41,010 nucleotides of DNA from an uncultured Prevotella sp. (GTDB lineage: Bacteria > Bacteroidota > Bacteroidia > Bacteroidales > Bacteroidaceae). The translations under genes and the position numbers were made by a program. Shown here in pieces: positions 1 through 7,723 of the stretch; position 1 is the first letter of the stretch; each line of letters begins with the position of its first letter. The notes beneath the pieces were generated by a model. It worked only from the letters and a program-made list of their open reading frames with translations. It was not told the DNA's origin and ran no database searches. The stretch lies in assembly GCA_946998205.1 (NCBI GenBank), contig CAMPYJ010000023.1:1-41010 (forward strand), read 5' to 3'.

Positions 1-2
1 AT

Positions 3-68
3 GATTATAACGGAACGGCTTCCACTCGTCTTTATGAATTAATAGAACACACCATGATTGTGTTGTGA
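3..68 (+). CDS. possible 3' end of an unknown gene, cut by the window edge
   Basis: One + strand frame is open from the window edge and reads protein-like sequence ending in STRLYELIEHTMIVL, then stops at TGA 66-68, inside the first CRISPR repeat. If it is real, the array begins within the last codons of this gene. Only 21 codons are visible and no family can be recognised. A short open frame could also be chance. Confidence 0.2.
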   Translation, partial: DYNGTASTRLYELIEHTMIVL

Positions 69-568
69 TTTGCTTAAAATTTCTTACCTTTGTAGGTGCA
101 TAAACAACTCAATATCTATATAAACAGACTGAGAATTTGTTGTGATTTGCTTAAAATTTCTTACCTTTGTAGGTGCATAAACAACTCAATATCTATATAA
201 ACAGACTGAGAATTTGTTGTGATTTGCTTAAAATTTCTTACCTTTGTAGGTGCATAAACAACAGTCTTGCCAGCGGACTGAGTAATACGCAGTTGTGATT
301 TGCTTAAAATTTCTTACCTTTGTAGGTGCATAAACAACCGGAGAGAATTTCTATGCTACACTCATTCAGTTGTGATTTGCTTAAAATTTCTTACCTTTGT
401 AGGTGCATAAACAACAAAGCACACAAAGGCAAAGAACGGTTCGTAGTTGTGATTTGCTTAAAATTTCTTACCTTTGTAGGTGCATAAACAACATGATAAG
501 CACGAGGTTGAAGGAGCTGCCGTTGTGATTTGCTTAAAATTTCTTACCTTTGTAGGTGCATAAACAAC
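62..568 (+). CRISPR. type II-C CRISPR array, seven 47-bp repeats, six spacers
   Basis: Seven identical 47-bp repeats start at 62, 139, 216, 292, 369, 446 and 522. They are separated by six spacers of 29-30 bp. The repeat begins GTTGTGATTTGCTTAAAAT and ends GCATAAACAAC. Spacers 1 (109-138) and 2 (186-215) are identical; the other four are unique. Orientation is set by the tracrRNA anti-repeat near 6889, which is complementary to the 5' part of the repeat read on the + strand. The array is therefore transcribed + strand, opposite to the cas genes. Repeat bases 24-31 read TACCTTTG and bases 2-4 read TTG, 19 bp apart, which matches the Bacteroidetes promoter consensus. Each repeat may thus start its own crRNA. 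The neighbouring cas9, cas1 and cas2 and the absence of csn2 or cas4 indicate subtype II-C. Confidence 0.98.
86..92 (+). promoter_or_regulatory. repeat-embedded promoter -7 box (example in repeat 1)
   Basis: In repeat 1 the Bacteroidetes-type -7 box TACCTTTG lies at 85-92 and a -33 TTG at 63-65, separated by 19 bp. The same pair occurs in every repeat because all repeats are identical. Transcription would start about 4-8 bases after the box, within the last dozen bases of the repeat, and run into the next spacer. Repeat-embedded crRNA promoters are known from type II-C systems of Neisseria and Campylobacter. That this box works here is inferred from the consensus match. Confidence 0.65.
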
Positions 569-644
569 TCGGGCACTACAAAAAGCTGTTTATCAAGCTA
601 TTGTAGAGATATTAGAGAAAAATAAAAAATGCTACTACAAACAC

Positions 645-675
645 AAATCCCATTCATACAGAATGGGATTTTTTC
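645..675 (+). terminator. intrinsic terminator after the CRISPR array
   Basis: AAATCCCATTC (645-655) and GAATGGGATTT (661-671) form a perfect 11-bp stem with a 5-base loop. The stem runs into a T tract at 669-674. It lies 76 bases after the last repeat in the direction of array transcription and would end the pre-crRNA. Confidence 0.8.
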
Positions 676-807
676 GTGTATTAAGCCGTATACATACAGT
701 GGCATGAAAGAACAGTAAACATAAAAGTAAGAAACAAAAACGTCTATGATTAGTATTTTCCCCTCTGCTTGATTGCTATTGATAAAGAAAGAGCTTATAA
801 GCTATTA

Positions 808-1067
808 AGGACGGTTCTATAAATTACCACCGTAAGTTTTTTATGTAAGTCTTTTTACGTTTTGTCATCTTGTGGACTCTTTTTATATAAAACAGGCTGC
901 GCCTCAACAATTCAAACAAGTTTGATTGTATTCGGCTTGCTCCGTTTTTGGTTCAATTTGCTTGTTCGTTCAGTCGCATAGCTCGCTATACTCCTTCACT
1001 CACAAACAAATTGACCTCAAAAAAAAAGTCTCACAATCTGTCAAAGCTAATTTATAGAACAGCCCTA
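808..1067. repeat. MITE-like element, copy 1 (with nested 65-bp insertion)
   Basis: This non-coding element has terminal inverted repeats: GGTTCTATAAATTA at 813-826 and TAATTTATAGAAC at 1048-1060, with partial pairing outwards to about 808 and 1066. A second copy with the same internal order lies at 13117-13320. Shared internal blocks include ACCACCGTAA, CTTGTTCGTTCAGTCG and AGCTCGCTATACTCCTTCAC. This copy carries an extra 65 bp (885-949) absent from copy 2. The right end coincides with the cas2 stop codon. It is too short to encode a transposase, so it would be a non-autonomous element. The family name is not known to me. Confidence 0.7.
885..949. repeat. 65-bp hairpin element nested in the MITE-like copy
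   Basis: These 65 bp interrupt the 808-1067 element relative to its second copy, with a run of Ts on both sides that may be a target duplication. The sequence resembles the 66-bp units at 8472-8640: both share ACAGGCTGC, then CCTCA, then a small hairpin, then TTCGG and TTGC. Here the hairpin is TCAAAC/GTTTGA around AA. Confidence 0.6.
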
Positions 1068-1403
1068 AAAAAAATCTAACTGCTGGTAAGGAGCATTAGG
1101 AGCCTTCTGCTTTTTGCAATAAAACAACTCAATAGCAGCAAATTGCTTATCGGTTATGCACAACAAGCCAACTTTCCCTGTGTTAGGAAGATTGTTATGA
1201 ATACGCTTTTTATGAACTTCTGCATTTTCCATACTTGAGCAATGGCGAACATAGATAGAAAACTGAAACATTGTAAAGCCATCTTTTATAAGAAATTTTC
1301 TAAAATCGATATAGGCTTTCTTTTCCTTTTTCGTTTCGGTAGGCATATCGAAAAATACAAGTATCCACATAACACGATATTCGCTAAATCTATCTAAAGG
1401 CAT
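1065..1403 (-). CDS. cas2: CRISPR-associated endonuclease Cas2
   Basis: Cas2 forms the Cas1-Cas2 integrase complex that inserts new spacers into the array. The 112-residue product has the usual Cas2 size and a ferredoxin-like start, with the conserved acidic residue at D19 in VFFDMP. It also has the FSIYVRHC strand seen in type II Cas2 proteins. The gene lies 26 bases after cas1 on the same strand and ends the cas operon. Its TAG stop (1067-1065) is formed by the outermost bases of the MITE-like element, so the insertion may have set the C-terminus. No adaptation gene other than cas1 is present, as expected for subtype II-C. Confidence 0.95.
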   Translation of the reverse strand: MPLDRFSEYRVMWILVFFDMPTETKKEKKAYIDFRKFLIKDGFTMFQFSIYVRHCSSMENAEVHKKRIHNNLPNTGKVGLLCITDKQFAAIELFYCKKQKAPNAPYQQLDFF

Positions 1404-1429
1404 AATAGATGATGATATGAAAAAAGTAA

Positions 1430-2365
1430 TTATGTAAGCTCGGGGTATAATATAGTTTTATCCTCCCCTGAAAAGCACTTGTAAAGCGATGCGGTAGTTT
1501 GTTGTGCAGCAATCATAAGTGGGCTACGCTTACCTTTAATAATAACATCTATCACAGGAATGCCTAACAACCTAAACTTAATATCTTTTGTAAGCTGATC
1601 AATACTATCTTCTTGGTGCATAATGTCTATTACCATATTGTCTACATACGGACGATAAGGCTCCATTATATCATCGGCTAAGCAATAAGCATTATACTTA
1701 TTATGGTGATGAATGCCTAAGGTAGGTAAAAGTCCGCTACCTACTAAAGCTCTTGCTATAACAGCCCTTAACATGGCATAACCATAATTAAGCAAGTTGT
1801 TAGGAGGAATGCCTTCTCTTTCTCTTGTAAATAGCGGAAGAGAAGGAAAGATGTTTTTCCAATAATAAGCGGCTGCTCTTGCCTCAAGGTTATCAGGATC
1901 GCCACTTCGCACATTGTTAGCCCACACCCGCATACATTTAGTTTCTGCTTCGGTATAACGCCTAAGTATTGCCTCTTGGTTAAGGATTTTTTGTTTTGTA
2001 GTTTGCTGCCATAATTGTTTACGCAATGGCAACGAAGCGTCTAACTGATGTCTAAAACGTTCGTTTTGCAGCGTATTACCAGACAAAGGCAATTGCAACC
2101 CCACTGGCAAGCCTTTTGCATCGCACGTTATAACAGCCACATTGTTAGCCAAAAGAGCTTGCATGGCACCTGTGGTAATGGTAATGCGTAAGCTATTGAG
2201 CACCACTACTCCAATATCTTCTATTGGAATAGTGCGCTCAGCTTCTTGTAATAATGGCTTTGGCAAATCTTTTTGGCTTACAACTTCTGGTATATGGATA
2301 AGCAGCTGCTCGTTTCGCAAGCTAAGGTAAGCCGCATTGTTAAAGCAAAGCGTTTTCTTTATCAT
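1430..2365 (-). CDS. cas1: CRISPR-associated integrase Cas1 (type II-C)
   Basis: Cas1 is the metal-dependent integrase that, with Cas2, adds spacers to the CRISPR array. The 311-residue product has the family's active-site pattern: E161 in LEARAAAYYW, H219 in GIHHHNKYN, and D232 with E235 in LADDIMEPYRP. The length is normal for type II Cas1. The ATG at 2365 lies only 4 bases after the cas9 stop, so the two are almost certainly translated from one mRNA. cas2 follows after 26 bases. Nothing in the sequence suggests inactivation. Confidence 0.97.
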   Translation of the reverse strand: MIKKTLCFNNAAYLSLRNEQLLIHIPEVVSQKDLPKPLLQEAERTIPIEDIGVVVLNSLRITITTGAMQALLANNVAVITCDAKGLPVGLQLPLSGNTLQNERFRHQLDASLPLRKQLWQQTTKQKILNQEAILRRYTEAETKCMRVWANNVRSGDPDNLEARAAAYYWKNIFPSLPLFTREREGIPPNNLLNYGYAMLRAVIARALVGSGLLPTLGIHHHNKYNAYCLADDIMEPYRPYVDNMVIDIMHQEDSIDQLTKDIKFRLLGIPVIDVIIKGKRSPLMIAAQQTTASLYKCFSGEDKTILYPELT

Positions 2366-2369
2366 ACAT

Positions 2370-5300
2370 TTACTTTATTACGTTTAAGATATTACCCAGT
2401 CTGTCTACCTTCAATTTCCAACATACCTCTTTAATGCACTCATCTGTTATAGCTTTTTCCATTTTGTTAAGCGACTGAAGCTCTACCTTATCAGCTATCA
2501 CTTTAGCAATAGTAGATGGAACGAAAAAACACTGTTTACCAGTAGAACTAACCATCTTATAAATCCTTGTTTTATCAATGTTGCATGTTCCCATTGTCCG
2601 TTCTTCTTCAGTGGGGACGTAGACTAAATCGTTTGGCGATAGATAAAACTTCAGCGCAACACCTTTTTCGTTATATTCAGGAACGGGTGAAAGCTTTTGC
2701 TTCTGTCGTTCTATAGCTTCTCTTAACGGTACGGAGTAATAATACCTCTTACCTTCTTCGTCTTCATAAATAGCAAAAAAGAGATTAGTACCTTTATCAG
2801 CTTCTACATATTTCTTAGTTTTAGTTCCTCTTTCCCCCACTTGATATTTAGCACCAAGCGGTTCAGACAGTCGCACATTCTTAATAGGCTTGTGAGCTTT
2901 ACCATTATTATATGGCTCGATGTTGCTATTCATCTCTTGTATACCTTCAGGAGCGAAAGCTACTAAAGCATCTCCCCCTTTACTTTCTAAGTAGTTAAGC
3001 AAAATAGCTTGTATACCTGTATCAGTAATAGATGCAATTTTCTTTTTATCAAATGATGTATCTAACGGTTTGCGTACAGCTACCATAGGAGTTTTGTTAT
3101 CACTACTTATCCATACTTCAACTTTTGACACATCTTGTCGGTTCCATTTATAATTCAAACTCTTAAAATGAGCAACTAACTGTTTTTTGTTAAAATGCTT
3201 ATCAACCAAATCGTTGACATAAGCTCTTAACTGTGCGTTGCATATAGCAGATATGTTATCTAAGGCTTTAGCAATGGGTAAAACTTCTTTCCTAATAAGA
3301 TTTACTCTTCCAAACACTGTTTCTTTATGCATAGACTTGCGTATAGCCCACATATCGTTGCCTTTCTGACTACATGTCATTTTCTTTCCATTCTCATCAT
3401 AGCGTTGATATCTATTAGTAGCCCTATTAATTATTCTTACATTGTTTTTAAAACTAACAACAATATCGTTTAGTGCTTTTAAGGCATCTTGTGTAAAGGT
3501 GTCCCATGGCTTGTTAATAATCCTGTTTTTATCACATAACAATTGTCGTAAGTCTTCTCTTTGCTTAGAGCTATTAGCATTTACATTGCTAATATAGTTT
3601 ACCATGTTTCGTGTAGTACAGGCTATAACAAGGGCGTCCATAGCATGGTGCCTATGGTCGATACGCTTCTTTTTAAATCCCTTTTCATATTCTGACGGCA
3701 CATTGGTTTGAAAATATCTGCTACCATTCTCTTCTTTCATCTCTCCAAAATCGTTTGTTCCAAACAATTTGTTAAGCCTTTCAAACCTTGGCGTAACTAT
3801 CGTGTTCCATACATCTTTAAGTCCCCAATCGTTTTTCAGCTTATCAGTAACAGCGCCAGATGAAGGTAATAAGTTCTTAGCCGTAGCCTCTTCTTCGCCT
3901 TGCTGTCTTACTACATTAGAAAGTAAAGACATAATTGTTTTAGTAATATAACGCGTATCATTAAGCTGCCTACTGCTAAAGCTCTCCGGTATATTTTCAG
4001 CTAACAAGTTATCACACTTACGCTTGTTATGTGCATAATGCTCGTTAACAAACTGCTTATACTCTTCTTCTTTTAATATTGTTACCTCTTTGCCATGTGC
4101 TGTACAATAAATCCTGTCTCCACCTCTGCCTTTAATAAACTCATAGCCCAACATTTTATCCTTTTCTTTGTTTACTTCTGATTCGCAAATAACCTTGTTA
4201 TTAAAAGAATTATCAAAGTATCTGCTTTGTGGAATAACATGTTCTATCTGGTATGCCGTTGTAAAGAGCTTGCTTAGCGAGATAGCTTTACCTGTATAAG
4301 GCGAGCAATATTTTTGTTCTAGCCACAATTTATATCTTATCAGTTCTGCACTGGTAGGGCGTTCTTTCTTTGATATTTTAATAATATCGTCATAGTCTTT
4401 ATCCTGCTTATTAAGGTTACCTAATACAGCCTGCTCATAAATACGCATTTTTTCTTGATGTATAGGAGATAAAGGTCTGACATCTTTGATAAAAGTATCG
4501 TTCTTCAATTCTTCTAACAGATACTTTATTCGTAAGTTAGTAGCTTCGTTATTAAGATTTCTAAGATTAGCTTCATTACGTTGCTGTGCAGTTAGCTTCA
4601 TTTCACGTGCCACCTCTACGTGTATCTCATCAATATGCTTTTCTGCTTTCCAAATATCATATACCACCCTAAGCGTTTCTAAAATTACTTGTTCTACAAT
4701 AGGATTACGCAAAGAATGCTGCGGAAAGCCGCAAATAAATTTTAATAAATCTTTTGGAGTATCCCAACATTGTATGTCCGTAACTTCTGAATGGCGTCCA
4801 TATATTACGTAAGAAGCTAAGTAAGTGGGCAACCCTTGAAAGTCGGTTACATGGTGTAAAACATATCTGCTATCATCTATCTTCTCTTTTAGCTTGCTAT
4901 CAACATTACCAGTTATAATTTGTTGAATACATTTCAGTGTTTTAGCATCAATGGCTTGTTCGTTCCAAGCCTTACCCATACGCATCAACGTTAAAAGTCT
5001 TTTTATAGCTTTTTCAGAGTATGCACCATAACACTTCTTAAAAGGCTTGATTTTTAGGAATGACGATACAAAGTTATCATCATCATACAATTTACGTAAA
5101 GCCTTAGCCGACTCCTCTTTTTCTTCTACAGAATAAAGCAAATGCCAAAGCCGATATTGCATGTTAGGTGTGTCATCTAACCATTGCTTATCCATACCAG
5201 CACGCTTTAGAGCCGATAACAATTCATATCTGGTTTCGTTGCAAGGATATGTTTTAGTGGCGTCTTTAATATAATTCCACTCTATAGGGAATACTTTTTC

Positions 5301-6830
5301 TTTATCTATCTGCACTTTCTTTATTTTGAAAAAGTCTTTTAACAAGATGTCTTGCTTTATCTCCTTTCTATCATTAAGATAGGTAAAGAGGTTACAATAA
5401 TCTTGTGGTGTTGATAGATATTGCGCCGTTACATCTTCTCCTGTAACGACATCAGATAATCGTAGATTGTGAATAAATTGCCATAACCTAAACTCTTGAT
5501 AATACGGATTTGATTTAGCTATACACTTAATAGGCATTTCTTTTACTTCACCTGTTTCTTTATCTACATATTCATAGCTCTCATATTTACAGTTATCTAT
5601 AAGCGACTTTTTGCTCTTTAGTGGGCGTTGGTAGAAAATTATATCATCTACTAACAGATGTATCATGTTGCTCTTTACCACTTCATTGTAGCGTACATCG
5701 TTATGAGCATATAGCTCTTTTGCACAACTCTCAAGCAAATGCTGATTATGCAACTCATCATGATATTTAGCTTGCTGCTGCAATATCTCTATTAGCTCTT
5801 TTTTGTAATACTTACGTTCTATAGTTCTTACTAAGTTTCCCCGTATCTTATCGGCAGGCTTACTAAGTATATTATCGTAAATAAATGCGCCCACTGTCTT
5901 GCCCGATGATTGTATTTGGCTTTCTGTACGTTTTTTTATTAATCCCCAATCGTCCTCTTTAGGTAGTCTGTATGACGGATTTTGCTTGCCACTATCAAAA
6001 ATCTTTGGCGTTTTACCATCTTTTTCGTAGATAGTTACAACTATAAGTTGTAATGTTTTACCTACCCAATCATATAAAGGTATATCGCTCTTCCTTTTAT
6101 ATATACCGCCATCTTCTAAATGTATGTTATACCAAATGCCATTACCCTTTTGTCCTTCATCAGCATCTACACTTATCACTTTTAATACTTTGTATTCCTC
6201 TTTCTTAGTAGGCTGCTCTTCTTCCTCGCCACGCAATTGGTAATAACCACGTTTGGTGTTAAAATTGAGTAATATCCATGCCAATTCTTCTTTACTAATA
6301 AGCTGTGTAAGAGCCTTTTTACGCAGATAATAAATGGTCCAGTCTAAAGGCACTTTCTTTCCATTAGCTATTAACTGAGGTTGATGCTTGGCAAAGTCGG
6401 ATAACATTTCATGAAAAGAGTCCATAAAGACAAATTCCATCTTCCCCATTTCGTTTTTATTCTGCCTCCATGCCAATTTTGGCTCACTGTAATCTATAAA
6501 CTTCCCATATGTTTTATTGTCAGTCTTATCCCAGCCCAGTAACTTATCAAAATGATCAGGTAAAAAGTTCATTATATGTAATACTCTGCACAAACGTTCA
6601 CGACGTAACGCATGCCGTTCTATAAGACGCCTTTTGCCTCTATAAAATGTGCGTTGTGCCGTTTGGGAAACAGTATCACCTTTCTCAAAACTTCCTAATA
6701 TATCTTGGCTCATAGGTATTATTCTACTACCCATTTTTATGCTTCCAATAGGTTTTCCATTCTCTTCTACCTTTACTAAAGCCCAGCCTACACTGTTAGA
6801 GCCGAGATCTAATCCTAAAACTTTTTTCAT
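2370..6830 (-). CDS. cas9: CRISPR-associated RNA-guided endonuclease Cas9 (type II-C)
   Basis: Cas9 is the effector nuclease that cuts DNA matched by a crRNA:tracrRNA pair. The 1486-residue product starts MKKVLGLDLGSNSVGW, giving RuvC-I with catalytic D8. RuvC-II is at IHVEVAREMK with E739. The HNH domain is at YQIEHVIPQS with H864, followed by the N residues of FDNSFNNKV. RuvC-III is at HRHHAMDALV with H1062 and D1065. All expected catalytic residues are present, so the enzyme should cut both strands. The length is at the large end for II-C and typical of Bacteroidetes members. An arginine-rich bridge helix follows RuvC-I (YRGKRRLIERHALRRERL). It is the first gene of cas9-cas1-cas2, with the tracrRNA gene just upstream in the opposite direction. 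By eye the gene is much richer in A+T than the housekeeping genes further on, consistent with transfer. Confidence 0.98.
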   Translation of the reverse strand: MKKVLGLDLGSNSVGWALVKVEENGKPIGSIKMGSRIIPMSQDILGSFEKGDTVSQTAQRTFYRGKRRLIERHALRRERLCRVLHIMNFLPDHFDKLLGWDKTDNKTYGKFIDYSEPKLAWRQNKNEMGKMEFVFMDSFHEMLSDFAKHQPQLIANGKKVPLDWTIYYLRKKALTQLISKEELAWILLNFNTKRGYYQLRGEEEEQPTKKEEYKVLKVISVDADEGQKGNGIWYNIHLEDGGIYKRKSDIPLYDWVGKTLQLIVVTIYEKDGKTPKIFDSGKQNPSYRLPKEDDWGLIKKRTESQIQSSGKTVGAFIYDNILSKPADKIRGNLVRTIERKYYKKELIEILQQQAKYHDELHNQHLLESCAKELYAHNDVRYNEVVKSNMIHLLVDDIIFYQRPLKSKKSLIDNCKYESYEYVDKETGEVKEMPIKCIAKSNPYYQEFRLWQFIHNLRLSDVVTGEDVTAQYLSTPQDYCNLFTYLNDRKEIKQDILLKDFFKIKKVQIDKEKVFPIEWNYIKDATKTYPCNETRYELLSALKRAGMDKQWLDDTPNMQYRLWHLLYSVEEKEESAKALRKLYDDDNFVSSFLKIKPFKKCYGAYSEKAIKRLLTLMRMGKAWNEQAIDAKTLKCIQQIITGNVDSKLKEKIDDSRYVLHHVTDFQGLPTYLASYVIYGRHSEVTDIQCWDTPKDLLKFICGFPQHSLRNPIVEQVILETLRVVYDIWKAEKHIDEIHVEVAREMKLTAQQRNEANLRNLNNEATNLRIKYLLEELKNDTFIKDVRPLSPIHQEKMRIYEQAVLGNLNKQDKDYDDIIKISKKERPTSAELIRYKLWLEQKYCSPYTGKAISLSKLFTTAYQIEHVIPQSRYFDNSFNNKVICESEVNKEKDKMLGYEFIKGRGGDRIYCTAHGKEVTILKEEEYKQFVNEHYAHNKRKCDNLLAENIPESFSSRQLNDTRYITKTIMSLLSNVVRQQGEEEATAKNLLPSSGAVTDKLKNDWGLKDVWNTIVTPRFERLNKLFGTNDFGEMKEENGSRYFQTNVPSEYEKGFKKKRIDHRHHAMDALVIACTTRNMVNYISNVNANSSKQREDLRQLLCDKNRIINKPWDTFTQDALKALNDIVVSFKNNVRIINRATNRYQRYDENGKKMTCSQKGNDMWAIRKSMHKETVFGRVNLIRKEVLPIAKALDNISAICNAQLRAYVNDLVDKHFNKKQLVAHFKSLNYKWNRQDVSKVEVWISSDNKTPMVAVRKPLDTSFDKKKIASITDTGIQAILLNYLESKGGDALVAFAPEGIQEMNSNIEPYNNGKAHKPIKNVRLSEPLGAKYQVGERGTKTKKYVEADKGTNLFFAIYEDEEGKRYYYSVPLREAIERQKQKLSPVPEYNEKGVALKFYLSPNDLVYVPTEEERTMGTCNIDKTRIYKMVSSTGKQCFFVPSTIAKVIADKVELQSLNKMEKAITDECIKEVCWKLKVDRLGNILNVIK

Positions 6831-6847
6831 ATTTTATTACTATTTTA

Positions 6848-6879
6848 TTTGTTTATCTAATTTTTTATTTCTACATTTG
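6848..6879 (+). promoter_or_regulatory. tracrRNA promoter
   Basis: A -33 TTTG at 6848-6851 and a -7 box TACATTTG at 6872-6879, 20 bp apart, match the Bacteroidetes sigma-ABfr consensus exactly. Transcription would start near 6884-6887, directly before the anti-repeat. Confidence 0.8.
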
Positions 6880-6884
6880 CATCA

Positions 6885-6967
6885 AGATATTTTAAGCAAA
6901 TCACAATAAGGATTATTCCGTTGTGAAAACATTTTAGGTGGGGATTCTTGTAATTCTCACCTTTTTT
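6885..6967 (+). ncRNA. tracrRNA
   Basis: This RNA pairs with the CRISPR repeat and binds Cas9. The anti-repeat at 6889-6906 (ATTTTAAGCAAATCACAA) is an 18-base perfect complement of repeat bases 2-19. After it come a small GGA/TCC nexus hairpin at 6910-6919 and a linker. A 10-bp stem follows (6937-6946 with 6952-6961, loop CTTGT, with G-U pairs), then six Ts that act as terminator. The 5' end is inferred from the promoter at 6848-6879 and gives an RNA of about 80 bases. It is encoded upstream of and opposite to cas9. The orientation fixes the reading direction of the array. Confidence 0.9.
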
Positions 6968-7033
6968 GTATTTTATTGATAGGTTATATGGTATCTTTTT
7001 ATAACCTCATATATTCTTCATTGTTATTAAAGG

Positions 7034-7041
7034 CAAATATA
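7034..7041 (-). promoter_or_regulatory. candidate cas9 promoter -7 box
   Basis: The - strand reads TATATTTG here, a match to TAnnTTTG. The expected -33 position has only TTT, so the site is weaker than the tracrRNA promoter. If it is used, the cas9 mRNA has a leader of about 200 bases that runs antisense through the whole tracrRNA gene. Confidence 0.4.
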
Positions 7042-7156
7042 AGCATTTTATATTTTATTAAAAAATAAATATGAAAATAAATATTTAGGCTCTGCTAACC
7101 ATGGTCTGCTAAATAAATACAAGGTTTTGATACACAATGATATATCTTGAGTAATA

Positions 7157-7188
7157 TTTGCATAATTCACCAAAAATGACTACCTTTG
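7157..7188 (+). promoter_or_regulatory. promoter before the transposase-like remnant
   Basis: TTTG at 7157-7160 and TACCTTTG at 7181-7188 are 20 bp apart, a full consensus match. It would drive the reading frame opening at ATG 7208. Confidence 0.55.
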
Positions 7189-7207
7189 GTTGTTAAAATA
7201 TAAACGA

Positions 7208-7542
7208 TGTAAAATGAAATACTACTCTCAACATCGTAGTCACGACTTGTTTGAACTCCAAGAGTCCCTCTCAGAAATACGCAAGTCGAACCGCAGGGTC
7301 AAGCTTGCGGACAACCTTCCATGGGACAGTATTTTGTCAGTAAACGTCTTGATCATGACTTCTTCAACATGCTGACCCTAATGCTGGCGGAGAATGATAG
7401 CTTTGAAAAACAAGGTCGAGAGACTCCAAAAAGAGTATTATCGTCAAACTCGATGGACTTGCGGGAGTTTTTGTCATTCCGCAAGCTTGCAGGGGTACCA
7501 TTCGTTAGCTTACCCTATGTAGGGGCTTACACCGTGTATTGA
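7208..7542 (+). pseudogene. degenerate transposase-like fragment
   Basis: The frame opening at 7208 encodes about 55 residues, including SEIRKSNRRVKLADNLPWDSI. The pattern N-R-x-V-x-L-A-x-x-x-P-W-D resembles the N-terminal segment of IS1182/IS5-type transposases as I recall them. It stops at 7375. A second short frame (7321-7542) overlaps it with no recognisable domain, so the coding sequence appears broken by a frameshift and truncated. No clear terminal inverted repeats were found. It lies between the CRISPR locus and fur. The family call is tentative, because only a short motif supports it. Confidence 0.3.
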
Positions 7543-7692
7543 AAATAGTAGCCAATATTTTCTAAGACATTTAACGTCAAATACTTGGAGGGGACTCATT
7601 TTTTTAGTTCTTTAGAACCCAAAATCAGCAAGGCTGCAAGTGCGGAGATGCTTTTTTTTGTTGACATGGGCTCATAATTCGGAATTTTTATC

Positions 7693-7700
7693 TAAATTTG
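7693..7700 (+). promoter_or_regulatory. candidate fur/perR promoter -7 box
   Basis: TAAATTTG matches TAnnTTTG and sits 23 bases before the ATG at 7724. No good -33 TTG is present at the right distance. A Fur-box-like palindrome was not recognised. Confidence 0.45.
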
Positions 7701-7723
7701 CGCTTTGAAAAAACAATACGAAT

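Noticed and set aside
569..598. A seventh spacer after the last repeat
   Set aside because: The 30 bases are not followed by a repeat, so there is no evidence that they are a spacer.
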